Assembly: GCF_000467125.1 (NCBI RefSeq)
Contig: NZ_BATJ01000012.1
Coordinates: 62,001-126,000, forward strand
Reading direction: 5' to 3'
DNA: 64,000 nt
Source: Vibrio proteolyticus NBRC 13287
GTDB lineage: Bacteria; Pseudomonadota; Gammaproteobacteria; Enterobacterales; Vibrionaceae
Made by a program: the position numbers and the translations under genes. The notes below the pieces were generated by a model. The model was not told the DNA's origin and did no database searches. It saw only the letters and a program-made list of their open reading frames with translations. Shown here one piece after another: positions 25,695-35,690 of this stretch (position 1 is its first letter; every line of letters begins with the position of its first letter).

Positions 25695-26738
25695 ATGAAA
25701 CATCATTTATCATTACGCCAACTGGGTTGGCAACCTGTCTTTCAACAACAACTGTTACTCGATGAACTCGAACACGCGACCGTTGCGCGCGTTACGGCTC
25801 ATCAGCGAAGCGGCTACACACTGCTCAGCGAACTCGGCGAGCACCACTTGCCTATCCATCATTCGCAACCTGCAATGACGGTGGGCGACTGGTTACTGCT
25901 CGACCCAAATGAGCAGTTCCTGCGAACGTTAGAGCGTTCGTCGCTATTCAGTCGTAAGGCCGCTGGGAGTAAAATCGCCGAGCAACTTATTGCAGCCAAT
26001 GTCGATAGCGTCTTTATTGTCTGTTCACTGAATCTTGATTTTAACCTCAGCCGGATCGAACGTTACCTGGCTTTGGCACACGAAGCAGGCAGTGAGCCCG
26101 TCATCGTTCTGAGTAAACTCGATTTATGCGATGACGCGGAAGAGAAAACCGCGCAAGTCAGAGCCTTGAGCCCCCTGCTGTGTGTCGAAGCCGTAAACGG
26201 CCTTGACGCAGACAGTTGTGCCCGACTGTCCCCTTGGTGTCAACCTGGGCAAACCGTGGCCTTTATGGGCTCTTCCGGGGTCGGAAAATCGACGCTGGTG
26301 AATACCTTGATGGGCACAACGGAACAGGACACCGGTTCGATCCGTGAAGACGACAGCAAAGGGCGCCATACAACCACGTCACGTTCGTTGCACTTCATGC
26401 CATCGGGGGCGGTTCTGATTGACACCCCGGGAATGCGCGAATTGCAATTGGCAGACTGCGCCGCAGGCGTCAGTGAGGCGTTCGCAGATATCGAGCAGCT
26501 CGCTCAGCAGTGCCGGTTCAACGATTGCCACCACCAGGGGGAACCCGGCTGCGCTGTGACTCAGGCCGTCGATCGTGGTGAGCTGGAAGAGCGTCGCCTG
26601 AAGAATTATTTCAAGCTGCTGCGTGAACAAGCCCATAACAGCTCGAGCCTGGCTCAACAGCGAGCCAAGTTTAAACAACTGGGTAAAATGTATCGTTCCG
26701 TGCAGTCAGACAAACGCAAACTCAAGCAAAACCACTAA
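25695..26738 (+). CDS. rsgA: RsgA-type circularly permuted ribosomal GTPase
   Basis: A 347-residue GTPase of the RsgA/YjeQ family, which acts late in 30S subunit maturation. The permuted order is visible: OB-fold N domain (about 30-80), G4 LSKLDL, then G1 GSSGVGKS, a G2-type threonine segment RHTTTSR, G3 DTPG, and a zinc site [14 protein letters not shown]. It is probably a second RsgA paralogue, because the housekeeping rsgA of vibrios usually sits by psd/orn on the large chromosome. The leader region (25500-25694) suggests regulated, possibly antibiotic- or stress-responsive expression. Confidence 0.9.
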   Translation: MKHHLSLRQLGWQPVFQQQLLLDELEHATVARVTAHQRSGYTLLSELGEHHLPIHHSQPAMTVGDWLLLDPNEQFLRTLERSSLFSRKAAGSKIAEQLIAANVDSVFIVCSLNLDFNLSRIERYLALAHEAGSEPVIVLSKLDLCDDAEEKTAQVRALSPLLCVEAVNGLDADSCARLSPWCQPGQTVAFMGSSGVGKSTLVNTLMGTTEQDTGSIREDDSKGRHTTTSRSLHFMPSGAVLIDTPGMRELQLADCAAGVSEAFADIEQLAQQCRFNDCHHQGEPGCAVTQAVDRGELEERRLKNYFKLLREQAHNSSSLAQQRAKFKQLGKMYRSVQSDKRKLKQNH

Positions 26739-26748
26739 CACGCTACGA

Positions 26749-26780
26749 TTCACCCGGTAACCTGCCGGGTGAATAATTTC
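26749..26780 (+). terminator. Probable rsgA terminator
   Basis: TTCACCCGG, 7-base loop, CCGGGTGAA then TAATTTCC, 10 bases after the stop. The T run is short. Confidence 0.6.
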
Positions 26781-26987
26781 CTACAACAATCTCCCCACAA
26801 CGCATCAATAACAAGCGCGAAACAATCAACAACATAAAATGTTACATATACAGCATTTTTGCAATTAGCTGTGCTAATTCTCAATTAATTCTAGACACAT
26901 CATCTTGAGCCACTATTATTGTCATCCTCAGTTTTCAATAGCTGACATCACTATAATTTTAGAGATTGATTCATTGCAGGGATAACT

Positions 26988-28223
26988 ATGCATCGCAACA
27001 ATATTTTCGCCCGTTTTGCGCGTGGAAACCTGGTTCTCCAAATCCTGGCGGGTATCGTACTCGGCAGCGTGCTGGCGCTCCTGGCTCCGGAACGTGCACA
27101 AGAGGTGGGTTTACTCGGAAGCCTGTTCGTCGGAGCGCTGAAAGCCGTCGCTCCTATTCTGGTCTTTATTCTGGTGGCAGCTTCTATTGCCAACCAAAAG
27201 AAAAACCAACACACCTATATGCGCCCTATCGTGGTTTTGTACCTGTTCGGTACATTCACCGCCGCACTGACCGCTGTCGCCATGAGCTTTATGTTCCCTA
27301 CCACACTGACTCTGGTGTCAGGCGCTGAAGGGACAACGCCACCACAAGGCATCGGTGAAGTTCTGAATACCCTGCTGTTCAAACTGGTCGATAACCCAGT
27401 GAATGCGCTGATGAGCGCCAACTATATCGGTATCCTGGCATGGGCGGTGGGTCTGGGCTTGGCTCTGCACCACGCATCAGCGACCACCAAAGCGGTATTT
27501 GAAGATCTGAGTCACGGCGTGTCTCAAATCGTTCGCTTCATTATCCGCTTGGCACCGTTTGGTATCTTTGGTCTGGTTGCGTCTACGCTGGCCACCACAG
27601 GTTTTGAAGCTCTGTCTGGCTACGCGCAGCTTCTGGGTGTATTGCTGGGTGCGATGCTGATCATCGCTCTGGTGGTAAACCCGATTATCGTTTTGGTGAA
27701 AACCGGTGAAAACCCTTACCCACTGGTACTGCAGTGTCTGCGCGAAAGTGGTGTTACGGCATTCTTTACCCGTTCAAGTGCCGCAAATATCCCGGTGAAT
27801 ATGGCACTGTGTGAAAAGCTAAAACTGGATGAAGACACCTACTCAGTGTCTATCCCGTTGGGTGCAACAATCAACATGGCTGGAGCCGCCATCACCATTA
27901 CAGTGCTGACTCTGGCGGCTGTGCATACGCTGGGTATTGAAGTGGATATCCTGACCGCACTGCTGCTGAGCATTGTGGCTGCAGTTTCAGCTTGTGGCGC
28001 TTCAGGCGTTGCGGGTGGTTCTTTGTTACTGATTCCTCTGGCATGTGGCCTGTTTGGTATTCCAAACGAAGTGGCGATGCAAGTCGTGGCGGTAGGCTTT
28101 ATCATTGGTGTTATCCAGGATTCAGCAGAAACCGCTTTGAACAGCTCCACTGACGTTGTGTTCACTGCCGCTGTGTGCAAAGCGCAACACAGAAAAGAGC
28201 AGAAGCGACTGGCAGCAGAATAA
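26988..28223 (+). CDS. sstT: Serine/threonine:sodium symporter SstT
   Basis: A 411-residue dicarboxylate/amino-acid:cation symporter (DAACS family) importing serine and threonine with sodium. Family features: [13 protein letters not shown] (re-entrant serine-rich loop), [20 protein letters not shown] and [30 protein letters not shown] precedes the ATG. It is monocistronic with its own strong terminator. The 249 bases upstream are AT-rich and no riboswitch was recognised. Confidence 0.94.
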   Translation: MHRNNIFARFARGNLVLQILAGIVLGSVLALLAPERAQEVGLLGSLFVGALKAVAPILVFILVAASIANQKKNQHTYMRPIVVLYLFGTFTAALTAVAMSFMFPTTLTLVSGAEGTTPPQGIGEVLNTLLFKLVDNPVNALMSANYIGILAWAVGLGLALHHASATTKAVFEDLSHGVSQIVRFIIRLAPFGIFGLVASTLATTGFEALSGYAQLLGVLLGAMLIIALVVNPIIVLVKTGENPYPLVLQCLRESGVTAFFTRSSAANIPVNMALCEKLKLDEDTYSVSIPLGATINMAGAAITITVLTLAAVHTLGIEVDILTALLLSIVAAVSACGASGVAGGSLLLIPLACGLFGIPNEVAMQVVAVGFIIGVIQDSAETALNSSTDVVFTAAVCKAQHRKEQKRLAAE

Positions 28224-28236
28224 GCCGCCAAACATG

Positions 28237-28268
28237 CAAAAGCCCCGGTTTGATACCGGGGCTTTTTT
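28237..28268. terminator. Bidirectional terminator between sstT and the Sel1 gene
   Basis: AAAAGCCCCGGT TTGAT ACCGGGGCTTTT, a perfect 12-base stem with T/A runs, between convergent genes. Confidence 0.92.
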
Positions 28269-28287
28269 GTGTCTATCCGATGCGAGT

Positions 28288-29457
28288 CTACAACTTAAAA
28301 CCGGCGCTGAAGTCCATTTTAGGCGGTGGAGATTCTGGCTCAGGAGGCTGTGGTTCAGGTTGCGGCTGAGACTGCGTTGTGTCCGCTGCGCGACTGAGTA
28401 ACTCTTCGTCCAGCTCATTGTCATCGCTCAGTAGCTCACTGTCAGTGGCATCTTGTGGCAACTGGATGCCACGTTTGTAGAGTTTGTTCAATACCCGGAT
28501 CACAGAGTGCTTACTGACGGTTCCCGCCGCCATTTTCTTGATGATTGGCCGAACCAGAGATTGCAACCCAACAACAGAATCGACCCCTAAATTAGCACCC
28601 ACCTGATCACGCAGTGCTTTTGCCGGCTCATAACCAAAATACGCCGACAGGAACAACCAGATATAGGCGATTGCGTTGCCTTTGCTCCCTCTGTCCATCC
28701 AGGCTTCACCCGCGTGATACATCGCCTGAACATGTCCCTTTTCTGCCGCCCGTTCTAACCAGTAGCAACCTTTATTGTGATCCGCAGAAACGCCAACCCC
28801 ATGCAGATAATTCAACCCAAGGCGCATACGCCCTTCTAGGCTGTTAAGCTGCGCCGCACGTTTGTACCAATAAGTCGAATCCTGAGGTTTACGTTGTGGG
28901 TTATTCGCGGAAACGCACCACTCGCCAAGAAAAAGTATTGCATCGATGTTTTTTTCTTCCGCCGCTTCTTGCATCACGGAAGTCGCTTTTAATACGTTTT
29001 GATCCGTTCCCCGCCCGTGAAACAGCGCCAACGCCATGTCATATTTGGCTGAGGCATTTCCCTCCAGTGCTGAGATGCAATTTTGCCAGAACTTAGCCTG
29101 TTCTTTCAGCACCAGATCTTCCCGCATTTTCTGGCTGAGACGAACAATGCCGTACATGCCATTAATGCTGTCGAGCTTCGCGGCTTTGGTGTACCAGTGC
29201 AGCGCTTCTTTGATGTTGGTGCGTTCAGCTTCTTTGGCCAAAAACAGAATGGTTGGGACATGCCCTTCTTCAGCCTTGAGAATGCGCTCCTGCCGCTCTC
29301 GCTGCTTGTTTTTTTCCAGCGCACGACGATACGCCAGCTCTCGCTGACGTTTCTCTTCTTCCAGACGCTTTTTGCGCAATGACAGCGACAACATCCAGAG
29401 GAACACTAATATCAGTGCCAGTCCTGTGGCGCCGATCGCTATTCCGATAATACTCAT
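28288..29457 (-). CDS. Sel1-repeat membrane protein
   Basis: A 389-residue protein with one N-terminal membrane helix (about 4-26), a charged coiled segment (RLEEEKRQRELAYRRALEK), then several Sel1-like (TPR-related) repeats (ALHWYTKAAKLDSINGMYG, ALFHGRGTDQNVLKA, LGLNYLHGVGVSADHNKGCYWLERAAEKG) and a proline/glutamate-rich tail. Sel1 proteins are adaptors; the partner is unknown. It is monocistronic. Confidence 0.85.
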   Translation of the reverse strand: MSIIGIAIGATGLALILVFLWMLSLSLRKKRLEEEKRQRELAYRRALEKNKQRERQERILKAEEGHVPTILFLAKEAERTNIKEALHWYTKAAKLDSINGMYGIVRLSQKMREDLVLKEQAKFWQNCISALEGNASAKYDMALALFHGRGTDQNVLKATSVMQEAAEEKNIDAILFLGEWCVSANNPQRKPQDSTYWYKRAAQLNSLEGRMRLGLNYLHGVGVSADHNKGCYWLERAAEKGHVQAMYHAGEAWMDRGSKGNAIAYIWLFLSAYFGYEPAKALRDQVGANLGVDSVVGLQSLVRPIIKKMAAGTVSKHSVIRVLNKLYKRGIQLPQDATDSELLSDDNELDEELLSRAADTTQSQPQPEPQPPEPESPPPKMDFSAGFKL

Positions 29458-29740
29458 CTAATGACTTCTGCTCTATTGATACTTATTGTATCGGCCATGG
29501 ACGAAAAATATTAAATGCTTTATATCCAAGCCGTTTCATTAGGTGAAAGAAACGTCGTTTGGCGAGGAAATAATGCCTACATCCTGTATTGATTGCGTCC
29601 GATTATACCGGTATGACCAGTTGGCTTGCTAAATTGCGCCACAAACATGACATGGGTTCCAAAGTCAGCCCCATGTAAGGTCCACAATACGGGTCCTCTC
29701 TGTTCGTTGCACACGTGTTCAAACCGAGCGCCCCCAAATA
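29458..29740. other. Intergenic stretch without recognised gene
   Basis: About 280 bases between the Sel1 gene start and the bactofilin terminator. Short open frames here run through the terminator and have no ribosome sites. Presumably it holds the Sel1 promoter. Nothing else was recognised. Confidence 0.5.
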
Positions 29741-29768
29741 CAAAAGCCACGCAAGTGCGTGGCTTTTG
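29741..29768 (-). terminator. Terminator of the LytM/bactofilin operon
   Basis: CAAAAGCCACG CAAGTG CGTGGCTTTTG, a long perfect stem, 20 bases after the bactofilin stop on the minus strand. Confidence 0.8.
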
Positions 29769-29788
29769 TCGGTGCATCGTGGGTTCAA

Positions 29789-30202
29789 TCAGGCTTCGGC
29801 AGCCGCTTTCGCATCGCACAAGTCCACCACCTGACGCTCAGACTGACTGTACTGCCCGGCATGGGTCACGCCATGGAACTTGCCTCCCGGCTCAATACTG
29901 AGGTTGTCACTGTAAATGGTGCCACTTACCCGGCCACGGCTCAGGATCTCGATTACGTCAGCATAACAGGTGCCTTCAAATTCGCCGTTGATGATCACAC
30001 GTTCGGCACGGATTTCACCACTGACCAAACCGGATTCACTGATCACCAGACTTTTTTCCACTTCGACGGCCCCGTCGATAGAACCGTCTACCTGGATATC
30101 GCACTCTAACTGGAGCTGTCCGCTAATTGCACAGCCTTTTGCGATGACAGTTGTAGCTGACTGCTGACTCTTAACTCGACTTTGTCTACCAAAGATTCCC
30201 AT
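29789..30202 (-). CDS. Bactofilin (polymer-forming cytoskeletal protein)
   Basis: A 137-residue bactofilin. The DUF583 beta-helix core has regular turns (GQLQLECDIQVDGSIDGAVEVEKSLVISESGLVSGEIRAERV), with short flexible ends. Bactofilins self-assemble without nucleotide and recruit cell-wall enzymes. GAGGTATTCG lies before the ATG, inside the end of the upstream LytM-peptidase gene, which it overlaps by 97 bases. The pair resembles the CcmA/Csd1 shape modules of other bacteria. Confidence 0.93.
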   Translation of the reverse strand: MGIFGRQSRVKSQQSATTVIAKGCAISGQLQLECDIQVDGSIDGAVEVEKSLVISESGLVSGEIRAERVIINGEFEGTCYADVIEILSRGRVSGTIYSDNLSIEPGGKFHGVTHAGQYSQSERQVVDLCDAKAAAEA

Positions 30203-31053
30203 CGAATACCTCTTACATTACTAAATAGTGTCTCGAAATTGTCTACCCCCCAGTCAACAAATGGTCGGGGGTTTAACGGCCGGCCAACAAAACGAACTTC
30301 ATAGTGCAGGTGTGGGCCCGACGACAAACCACTGTTACCAGAGTAGCCAATCAGATCGCCTTTCTGCACAAAATCGCCACTTTGCACTTTGAACTTCTGT
30401 AAGTGCGAATACGAACTGGAGAAACCGTAAGCATGCTGCAGGCGGAGAAAGTTACCACTCCCCTTGTTGCTGGGTCGGACGACTTCTACCACCCCATCAG
30501 CCGGAGCATAGACAGGCGTACCAATGTTGACGGCAAAATCCTGACCGCGGTGAAATTTCATTTTCCCGGTCACGGGATGTTTACGCTTGCCATATCCTGA
30601 CGAAATACGTGCATGCTGAACAGGCGATCCGCTGGGGATTTGGGTTAACATCACCATTCGAACCGACGACGTGATGGCTGCCGCGTCCAGACGGGTTTCC
30701 AGTGCACCGGCCCCCTCTTCGACTCCGAGAACTTTCTCTAAGTCGCCCAGACGATCAGCCACCAGATTGATGCGCTCTTCGCGCTCCACCAGGTCGCTTT
30801 CCAAGTTGTCCTTAAGCTCTTTGAGCGACGTCACTTCCTCACTCAAAGACATGGATTTTGTTTCGAGCTCCCGCTGTTTGATCTTGGCGAAATCCACTTC
30901 ATTCTTCAGATAGTAGATCACCCCGCCAGTCACAATCAGGCTGACAGCCATACAATATCCCAAGCCCTTGAGCACATGGCGAAACCATTTTCCAAACTGG
31001 AAATGCTGCGTGCCATGAATAGACGATACCGAGATTGTTATCCTTTCTTTCAT
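30106..31053 (-). CDS. M23/LytM-family peptidoglycan peptidase, membrane-anchored
   Basis: A 315-residue protein with one membrane helix (about 27-50), a coiled coil (about 55-110, ELETKSMSLSEEVTSLKELK) and a C-terminal LytM domain with HRGQDF (H-x3-D zinc site) and HLHYEVR. These residues suggest an active endopeptidase rather than a degenerate activator. The start MKERITISVSSIHGTQ is chosen by domain position; no good ribosome site is seen for it or for alternatives at 31083 and 31110. Its last 32 codons overlap the bactofilin gene in another frame, so the two are translationally linked. Confidence 0.88.
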   Translation of the reverse strand: MKERITISVSSIHGTQHFQFGKWFRHVLKGLGYCMAVSLIVTGGVIYYLKNEVDFAKIKQRELETKSMSLSEEVTSLKELKDNLESDLVEREERINLVADRLGDLEKVLGVEEGAGALETRLDAAAITSSVRMVMLTQIPSGSPVQHARISSGYGKRKHPVTGKMKFHRGQDFAVNIGTPVYAPADGVVEVVRPSNKGSGNFLRLQHAYGFSSSYSHLQKFKVQSGDFVQKGDLIGYSGNSGLSSGPHLHYEVRFVGRPLNPRPFVDWGVDNFETLFSNVRGIRWESLVDKVELRVSSQLQLSSQKAVQLADSSS

Positions 31054-31736
31054 GGAATTTATTCGAAAATTTATTTGAGGCATGAATAAAAAACGCAGGC
31101 ATTCTAACAAGAATAAAAATAACCCTGAACCTTGTCATGGCTCGCACTAAGACCTTATTGTTAACTTTGTGATTAAGGCATGAAAAATGCGGATCATCAC
31201 AAACGGTCAAATATGCACCCAATGGATTACTCTTTATTATTGTTTGGTTGCCATCGCCCTCCGCAAGTCCTTTCGCTGACGAAAATTATGCCACCCACGA
31301 CATATCGTTCGCCGTATCTTAATTACAAAAAAGCGACGGCAGATTGGACGGGATTTAATTCGATTAATTAAATAAATAATGACCTGTGAGAAAGATCACC
31401 TGTTGTGCGGAATTAATTTTTTAACCTTTCATTTGTGTGACAAGGATCACTCATGAAACACTTATTGACCAGCTACGTTTTGTGATACCGATCATTTAAA
31501 ATTAATTGACAATTATAAAAACAACAAAATGTAGCTAAATTACATGTCAGAGATATGACAGTGGTCACTAAAAATTGTTTTGCAGTAGGGATTTTATGCG
31601 GAGCTGATCACGAAAAACCCGTTGTCAGTTCCAAATGAAGATTGTGTGGTAAATTGATTGGGTACTAAGCAATCAAGCGGTTTTGGCGAACCGTTACTAC
31701 AACAATATTCATCAGAACATCGAACGGGGAATTCTT
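31054..31736. promoter_or_regulatory. Divergent region upstream of mtlA with three CRP-like sites
   Basis: A 680-base gap. CRP-like sites are TGTGAGAAAGATCACC (31385-31400), TGTGACAAGGATCACT (31436-31451) and TGTGATACCGATCATT (31481-31496), all with the right 6-base spacer. The last 240 bases before mtlA form a long leader with hairpins TTGATTG/CAATCAA (about 31654-31677) and CGGTT/AACCG. In V. cholerae this leader is the target of the antisense RNA MtlS; a minus-strand RNA could lie here but I cannot place its ends. No gene is visible. Confidence 0.65.
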
Positions 31737-33686
31737 ATGATATCACCAGATGCTAAGATCAAGATACAAAATTTTGGTCGCTTTCTGTCTAACATGGTAA
31801 TGCCTAATATCGGCGCTTTCATCGCCTGGGGCTTTATTACCGCACTCTTTATTCCAACTGGCTGGCTGCCAAACGAAACGCTGGCGTCTATGGTTGGTCC
31901 AATGATCACTTATCTGCTGCCACTACTGATCGGTTACACCGGTGGTAAATTGGTCGGCGGTGATCGTGGTGCTGTGGTCGGTGCGATCACAACCATGGGT
32001 GTAATCGTCGGTACCGACATTCCAATGTTCATGGGCGCCATGATGGTAGGACCATTAGGCGGCTGGGCAATCAAGACCTTTGACAAAAAGATCGACGGAA
32101 AAGTGAAAAGCGGCTTCGAAATGCTGGTCAATAACTTCTCCGCCGGTATCATCGGCATGGCGTTGGCTATTCTGGCGTTCTTCTTCATCGGTCCGTTTGT
32201 GAAGATCCTGTCCGGCACGTTGGCGGCTGGCGTAAACTTCCTGGTAAACGCTCACCTTCTGCCACTGACTTCTATCTTTGTTGAACCAGCGAAAATTCTG
32301 TTCCTGAACAACGCGATCAACCACGGTATTTTCTCACCTCTGGGCATCCAGCAAGCATCTGAAGCTGGTCAGTCCATCTTCTTCCTGATTGAAGCAAACC
32401 CAGGGCCGGGTCTGGGTATCCTGCTGGCGTATATCGTCTTTGGTAAAGGCACAGCCAAACAGACTGCAGGTGGGGCGTCCATCATCCACTTCTTCGGTGG
32501 TATCCACGAAATCTACTTCCCCTACATTCTGATGAACCCGCGTCTGATCCTGGCCGCAATTGCAGGCGGTATGACAGGTGTCTTTGTCCTGACGGTATTT
32601 AACGCGGGTATTGTGTCTCCAGCTTCACCGGGTTCAATTTTCGCAGTACTGCTGATGACACCAAAAGCTTCTATGGTGGGTGTACTGAGCTCTATCTTCT
32701 CAGCGGCGGCCGTCTCTTTCGCAGTGGCTTCAGTTCTGATGAAAGCGCAACGTACCTCTGAAGAAGATGGCGATGAAGTCGCGCTGGAGAAGGCGACTTC
32801 ACAAATGCAAGACATGAAAGCCACGTCAAAAGGCGCGGTAGCCAATCAGCAAAGCAAAGGCGATGTCGATATGGCGAGTGTGAAAAGCATCATTGTTGCG
32901 TGTGACGCTGGTATGGGTTCCAGCGCTATGGGCGCAGGCATGCTGCGCAAGAAAGTCCAGGATGCCGGATTAGACATCCACGTGACTAATTTAGCCATCA
33001 ACAGCTTGCCAGAGGACGCAGACATCGTGATTACACACAAAGACTTAACGGATCGTGCCCGTAAGCACGCACCTGACGCACACCACATTTCCCTGACGAA
33101 CTTCCTGGACAGCGAAATGTACAATCAGCTAGTGGTTAAATTGATGGCCGCACAAAACCAACCGGCTGCGAATGATGCCAATATGGTCAAACTGACCGTG
33201 CTGGCCGCGAACGACGATAGCTTTGAAGACCAGCAGCCATCGGTATTCCGTATTGAGCGAGAAAACATTCATCTGGGCCTCAAAGCCAGCAATAAAGACG
33301 AAGCCATTCGCTATGCGGGTAACAAGCTGGTTGAGATGGGTTACGCGGAGCCAGAATACGTCGACGCCATGTTCGAACGCGAAAAACTGGTCCCCACCTA
33401 TCTGGGTGAATCCATTGCTGTACCTCACGGTACTGTAGAGGCCAAAGACCGAGTCATCAAAACAGGCATTGTTATCTGCCAGTACCCTGGCGGCGTACAG
33501 TTTGGCGAAGACGCGGATGACATTGCCAAGCTGGTTATCGGTATCGCGGCGAAAAACGATGAACATATTCAGGTCATTACCACCATTACTAACGCACTTG
33601 ATGAGCCGGAGGCCATCGACATGCTGACCAGTACCGACAAGGTTGAGGACATTCTCAACATTCTGTCCGGTCACCAGGCAGCCTAA
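31737..33686 (+). CDS. mtlA: Mannitol PTS permease EIICBA
   Basis: A 649-residue permease that imports and phosphorylates mannitol to mannitol-1-phosphate. Domain order is IIC membrane part (about 1-345), IIB with the phosphocysteine in IIVACDAGMGSSAMGAGM, and IIA with the active histidine in IAVPHGTVEAKD. GGGGAATTCTT marks the ATG at 31737; a longer in-frame version from 31683 lacks a ribosome site. It starts the mtlA-mtlD-mtlR operon, with CRP sites upstream. Confidence 0.96.
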   Translation: MISPDAKIKIQNFGRFLSNMVMPNIGAFIAWGFITALFIPTGWLPNETLASMVGPMITYLLPLLIGYTGGKLVGGDRGAVVGAITTMGVIVGTDIPMFMGAMMVGPLGGWAIKTFDKKIDGKVKSGFEMLVNNFSAGIIGMALAILAFFFIGPFVKILSGTLAAGVNFLVNAHLLPLTSIFVEPAKILFLNNAINHGIFSPLGIQQASEAGQSIFFLIEANPGPGLGILLAYIVFGKGTAKQTAGGASIIHFFGGIHEIYFPYILMNPRLILAAIAGGMTGVFVLTVFNAGIVSPASPGSIFAVLLMTPKASMVGVLSSIFSAAAVSFAVASVLMKAQRTSEEDGDEVALEKATSQMQDMKATSKGAVANQQSKGDVDMASVKSIIVACDAGMGSSAMGAGMLRKKVQDAGLDIHVTNLAINSLPEDADIVITHKDLTDRARKHAPDAHHISLTNFLDSEMYNQLVVKLMAAQNQPAANDANMVKLTVLAANDDSFEDQQPSVFRIERENIHLGLKASNKDEAIRYAGNKLVEMGYAEPEYVDAMFEREKLVPTYLGESIAVPHGTVEAKDRVIKTGIVICQYPGGVQFGEDADDIAKLVIGIAAKNDEHIQVITTITNALDEPEAIDMLTSTDKVEDILNILSGHQAA

Positions 33687-33790
33687 CCTGTTTTGCTCCT
33701 GAGCAAAAACCGAGGTCTCGTCACGCCCCCCTATTGTGGCGGACCTCATCTTTAAGATTCGTTAGTCACTTTTTTGGTAGGTAACAGATT

Positions 33791-34939
33791 ATGAAAAATG
33801 CAGTACATTTTGGTGCGGGTAACATCGGCCGAGGCTTTATCGGCAAACTGCTGGCCGATGCGGATGTGGAAGTGACCTTTGCAGACGTCGATGCCCCTCT
33901 GGTTGACCAACTCAGTCATAAACAAGAATACAAAGTAAAAGTCGTCGGTACGGAATGCACCATTGACACCGTTACACATGTCACCGCCGTGAATTCGACC
34001 AGTAATGATGTGATTGACCGCATCGCGAATACCGATCTGGTCACCACGGCCGTCGGCCCGAACGTACTTGACATCATTGCCAAAACCATCGCAACCGGCA
34101 TCGCTAAGCGCTTTGAGTCCGGTAACGATAACCCTCTGAATATCATTGCCTGTGAAAACATGGTGCGTGGCACTACCCACCTGAAAGGCGAAGTCTACAA
34201 GCATCTTGATCCGGCGCTGCACACCAAAGCGGATGAGCTGGTAGGTTTTGTCGACTCAGCGGTTGACCGTATCGTTCCACCAGCCGAAGCCGCCAATGAC
34301 GATCCTCTGGAAGTGACCGTCGAAAGCTTCAGCGAATGGATCGTCGATGAAAGCCAGTTCAAAGGCGAAGTGCCGGACATCAACGGCATGGAAAAAACCG
34401 ATAATCTGATGGCGTTTGTTGAGCGCAAATTGTTCACTCTCAACACTGGCCACTGCATTACCGCGTATCTCGGTTGCCTGAAAGGTCACAAGACCATTCG
34501 TGAAGCAATTGAAGATCCTCAGATTCGCGCCGATGTAAAACAGGCAATGGAAGAGAGTGGCGAAGTGCTGATCCGTCGCTACGGTTTCGATCGGGCATTT
34601 CACGCCGCGTACATTGAGAAAATTCTCGGACGCTTTGCGAATCCGTATCTGGTGGATGAAGTGGATCGCGTTGGACGCCAGCCAATTCGCAAATTAGGGC
34701 CAAACGATAGATTAATCAAACCATTACTGGGTACAATCGAGTATGGCACTGATAATCACATGCTGCTCAGAGGCATCGCCGCAGCGTTGAAATACACCAA
34801 CGACAGCGATCCACAAGCGGTCGAGCTGCAAACATCGCTACGTGAACATGGCCTGAGAGCCACTCTGGCTCACTACACCGGTCTGGATGAGAACGGTGCA
34901 GAAGCCACGCAGGTTGAAGCTATCTTCAACCAATTGTAA
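33791..34939 (+). CDS. mtlD: Mannitol-1-phosphate 5-dehydrogenase
   Basis: A 382-residue NAD-dependent enzyme oxidising mannitol-1-phosphate to fructose-6-phosphate. The N-terminal Rossmann motif is [16 protein letters not shown], and the polyol-dehydrogenase catalytic block is [13 protein letters not shown]. It follows mtlA after 104 bases and precedes mtlR. The length and motifs are typical. Confidence 0.96.
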   Translation: MKNAVHFGAGNIGRGFIGKLLADADVEVTFADVDAPLVDQLSHKQEYKVKVVGTECTIDTVTHVTAVNSTSNDVIDRIANTDLVTTAVGPNVLDIIAKTIATGIAKRFESGNDNPLNIIACENMVRGTTHLKGEVYKHLDPALHTKADELVGFVDSAVDRIVPPAEAANDDPLEVTVESFSEWIVDESQFKGEVPDINGMEKTDNLMAFVERKLFTLNTGHCITAYLGCLKGHKTIREAIEDPQIRADVKQAMEESGEVLIRRYGFDRAFHAAYIEKILGRFANPYLVDEVDRVGRQPIRKLGPNDRLIKPLLGTIEYGTDNHMLLRGIAAALKYTNDSDPQAVELQTSLREHGLRATLAHYTGLDENGAEATQVEAIFNQL

Positions 34940-34944
34940 GTCGT

Positions 34945-34967
34945 ATGGGGCCATATGGCCCCTTTTG
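34945..34967 (+). terminator. Hairpin between mtlD and mtlR
   Basis: GGGGCCATATGGCCCC then TTTTG. It overlaps the mtlD-mtlR gap and probably lowers mtlR expression relative to mtlAD by partial termination. Confidence 0.6.
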
Positions 34968-34988
34968 AATCACAACGTTAATCACTTT

Positions 34989-35519
34989 ATGGCAGACCAG
35001 TTAAACGAAACCGAAATCTTAGAGCGTCTCAACAATACCCCCTCGGTACGCGGTTTTTTTATTGCGACGGTGGAGATATTCGAAGTCGCCATTGATGTGC
35101 TGATGCAACGAATTTTCCGCAAAGACAACTTCGCGGTTCAATCGGTGGTTGGCCCTTTGCTGCACGATTCCGGTCCATTGGGTGATCCGGCGGTTCGTCT
35201 CAAATTGTTGTATGGTTTAGGCGTTCTGCCCGACCCGATTTACCACGATATTGAAGATCTGATTAAGCTACGTAACAAGCTAAACAGCGATGGCGCTGAG
35301 TACGAATTTACCGACCCGACGATACTTGAGCCAATACGCAAACTGAATCTGGTGCAGAAAATGGGCATGGTTCAACTTGAAGTCATGGAACCGGATGGCG
35401 ATATCGATCTGGATTTTTATCAGTTGCAACTACAGCGGCAACAACAAATCATTAAATCCGGGCTTTCGCTTGCCATTGTCGAAATGTGCAGTGAGCTGGA
35501 TAAAGAAAGCCCATTTTAG
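34989..35519 (+). CDS. mtlR: Mannitol operon repressor MtlR
   Basis: A 176-residue all-helical protein of the MltR family (ETEILERLNNTPSVRGFF, GDPAVRLKLLYGLGVL, LIKLRNKLNSD). E. coli MtlR represses the mannitol operon although no classical DNA-binding motif is seen. The ATG at 34989 is taken because the longer in-frame reading overlaps mtlD and a terminator-like hairpin. Third gene of the mtl cluster. Confidence 0.92.
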   Translation: MADQLNETEILERLNNTPSVRGFFIATVEIFEVAIDVLMQRIFRKDNFAVQSVVGPLLHDSGPLGDPAVRLKLLYGLGVLPDPIYHDIEDLIKLRNKLNSDGAEYEFTDPTILEPIRKLNLVQKMGMVQLEVMEPDGDIDLDFYQLQLQRQQQIIKSGLSLAIVEMCSELDKESPF

Positions 35520-35525
35520 ATGCGT

Positions 35526-35690
35526 TTATTTTTGTGGCGCATACGCGGTCGGGACAATAAACACTGAGAAGAACGTACCCGCATCAGTCCGCCGACCAAC
35601 ACCAGAGCGATATTCACCTGTCCGACTGAACCCGGCCCTGTGGCGAACACCGGGTGTTTAATACAAAGCACTCCTGAGGTTGCGGCTCAT
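35526..35690 (-). pseudogene. RND efflux permease relic: N-terminal tip joined to C-terminal tail
   Basis: On the minus strand ATGAGCCGCAAC... reads MSRNLRSAL, then after a frameshift CIKHPVFAT, the typical RND N-terminus. It runs straight into GPGSVGQVNIALVLVGGLM, and after another one-base shift into AGTFFSVFIVPTAYAPQK and a TAA; these are RND C-terminal sequences. About a thousand codons of the usual permease are missing between. Two frameshifts plus the internal deletion make it clearly dead. Confidence 0.75.

Noticed and set aside
25891..25940. Alternative later starts for rsgA
   Set aside because: The annotated ATG has GGGAAAAGC upstream and the N-terminal OB-like domain is needed for an RsgA protein.
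29577..29819. 80-codon minus-strand frame between the Sel1 and bactofilin genes
   Set aside because: It begins inside the bactofilin gene, runs through that operon's terminator, has no ribosome site and has no recognisable protein features.
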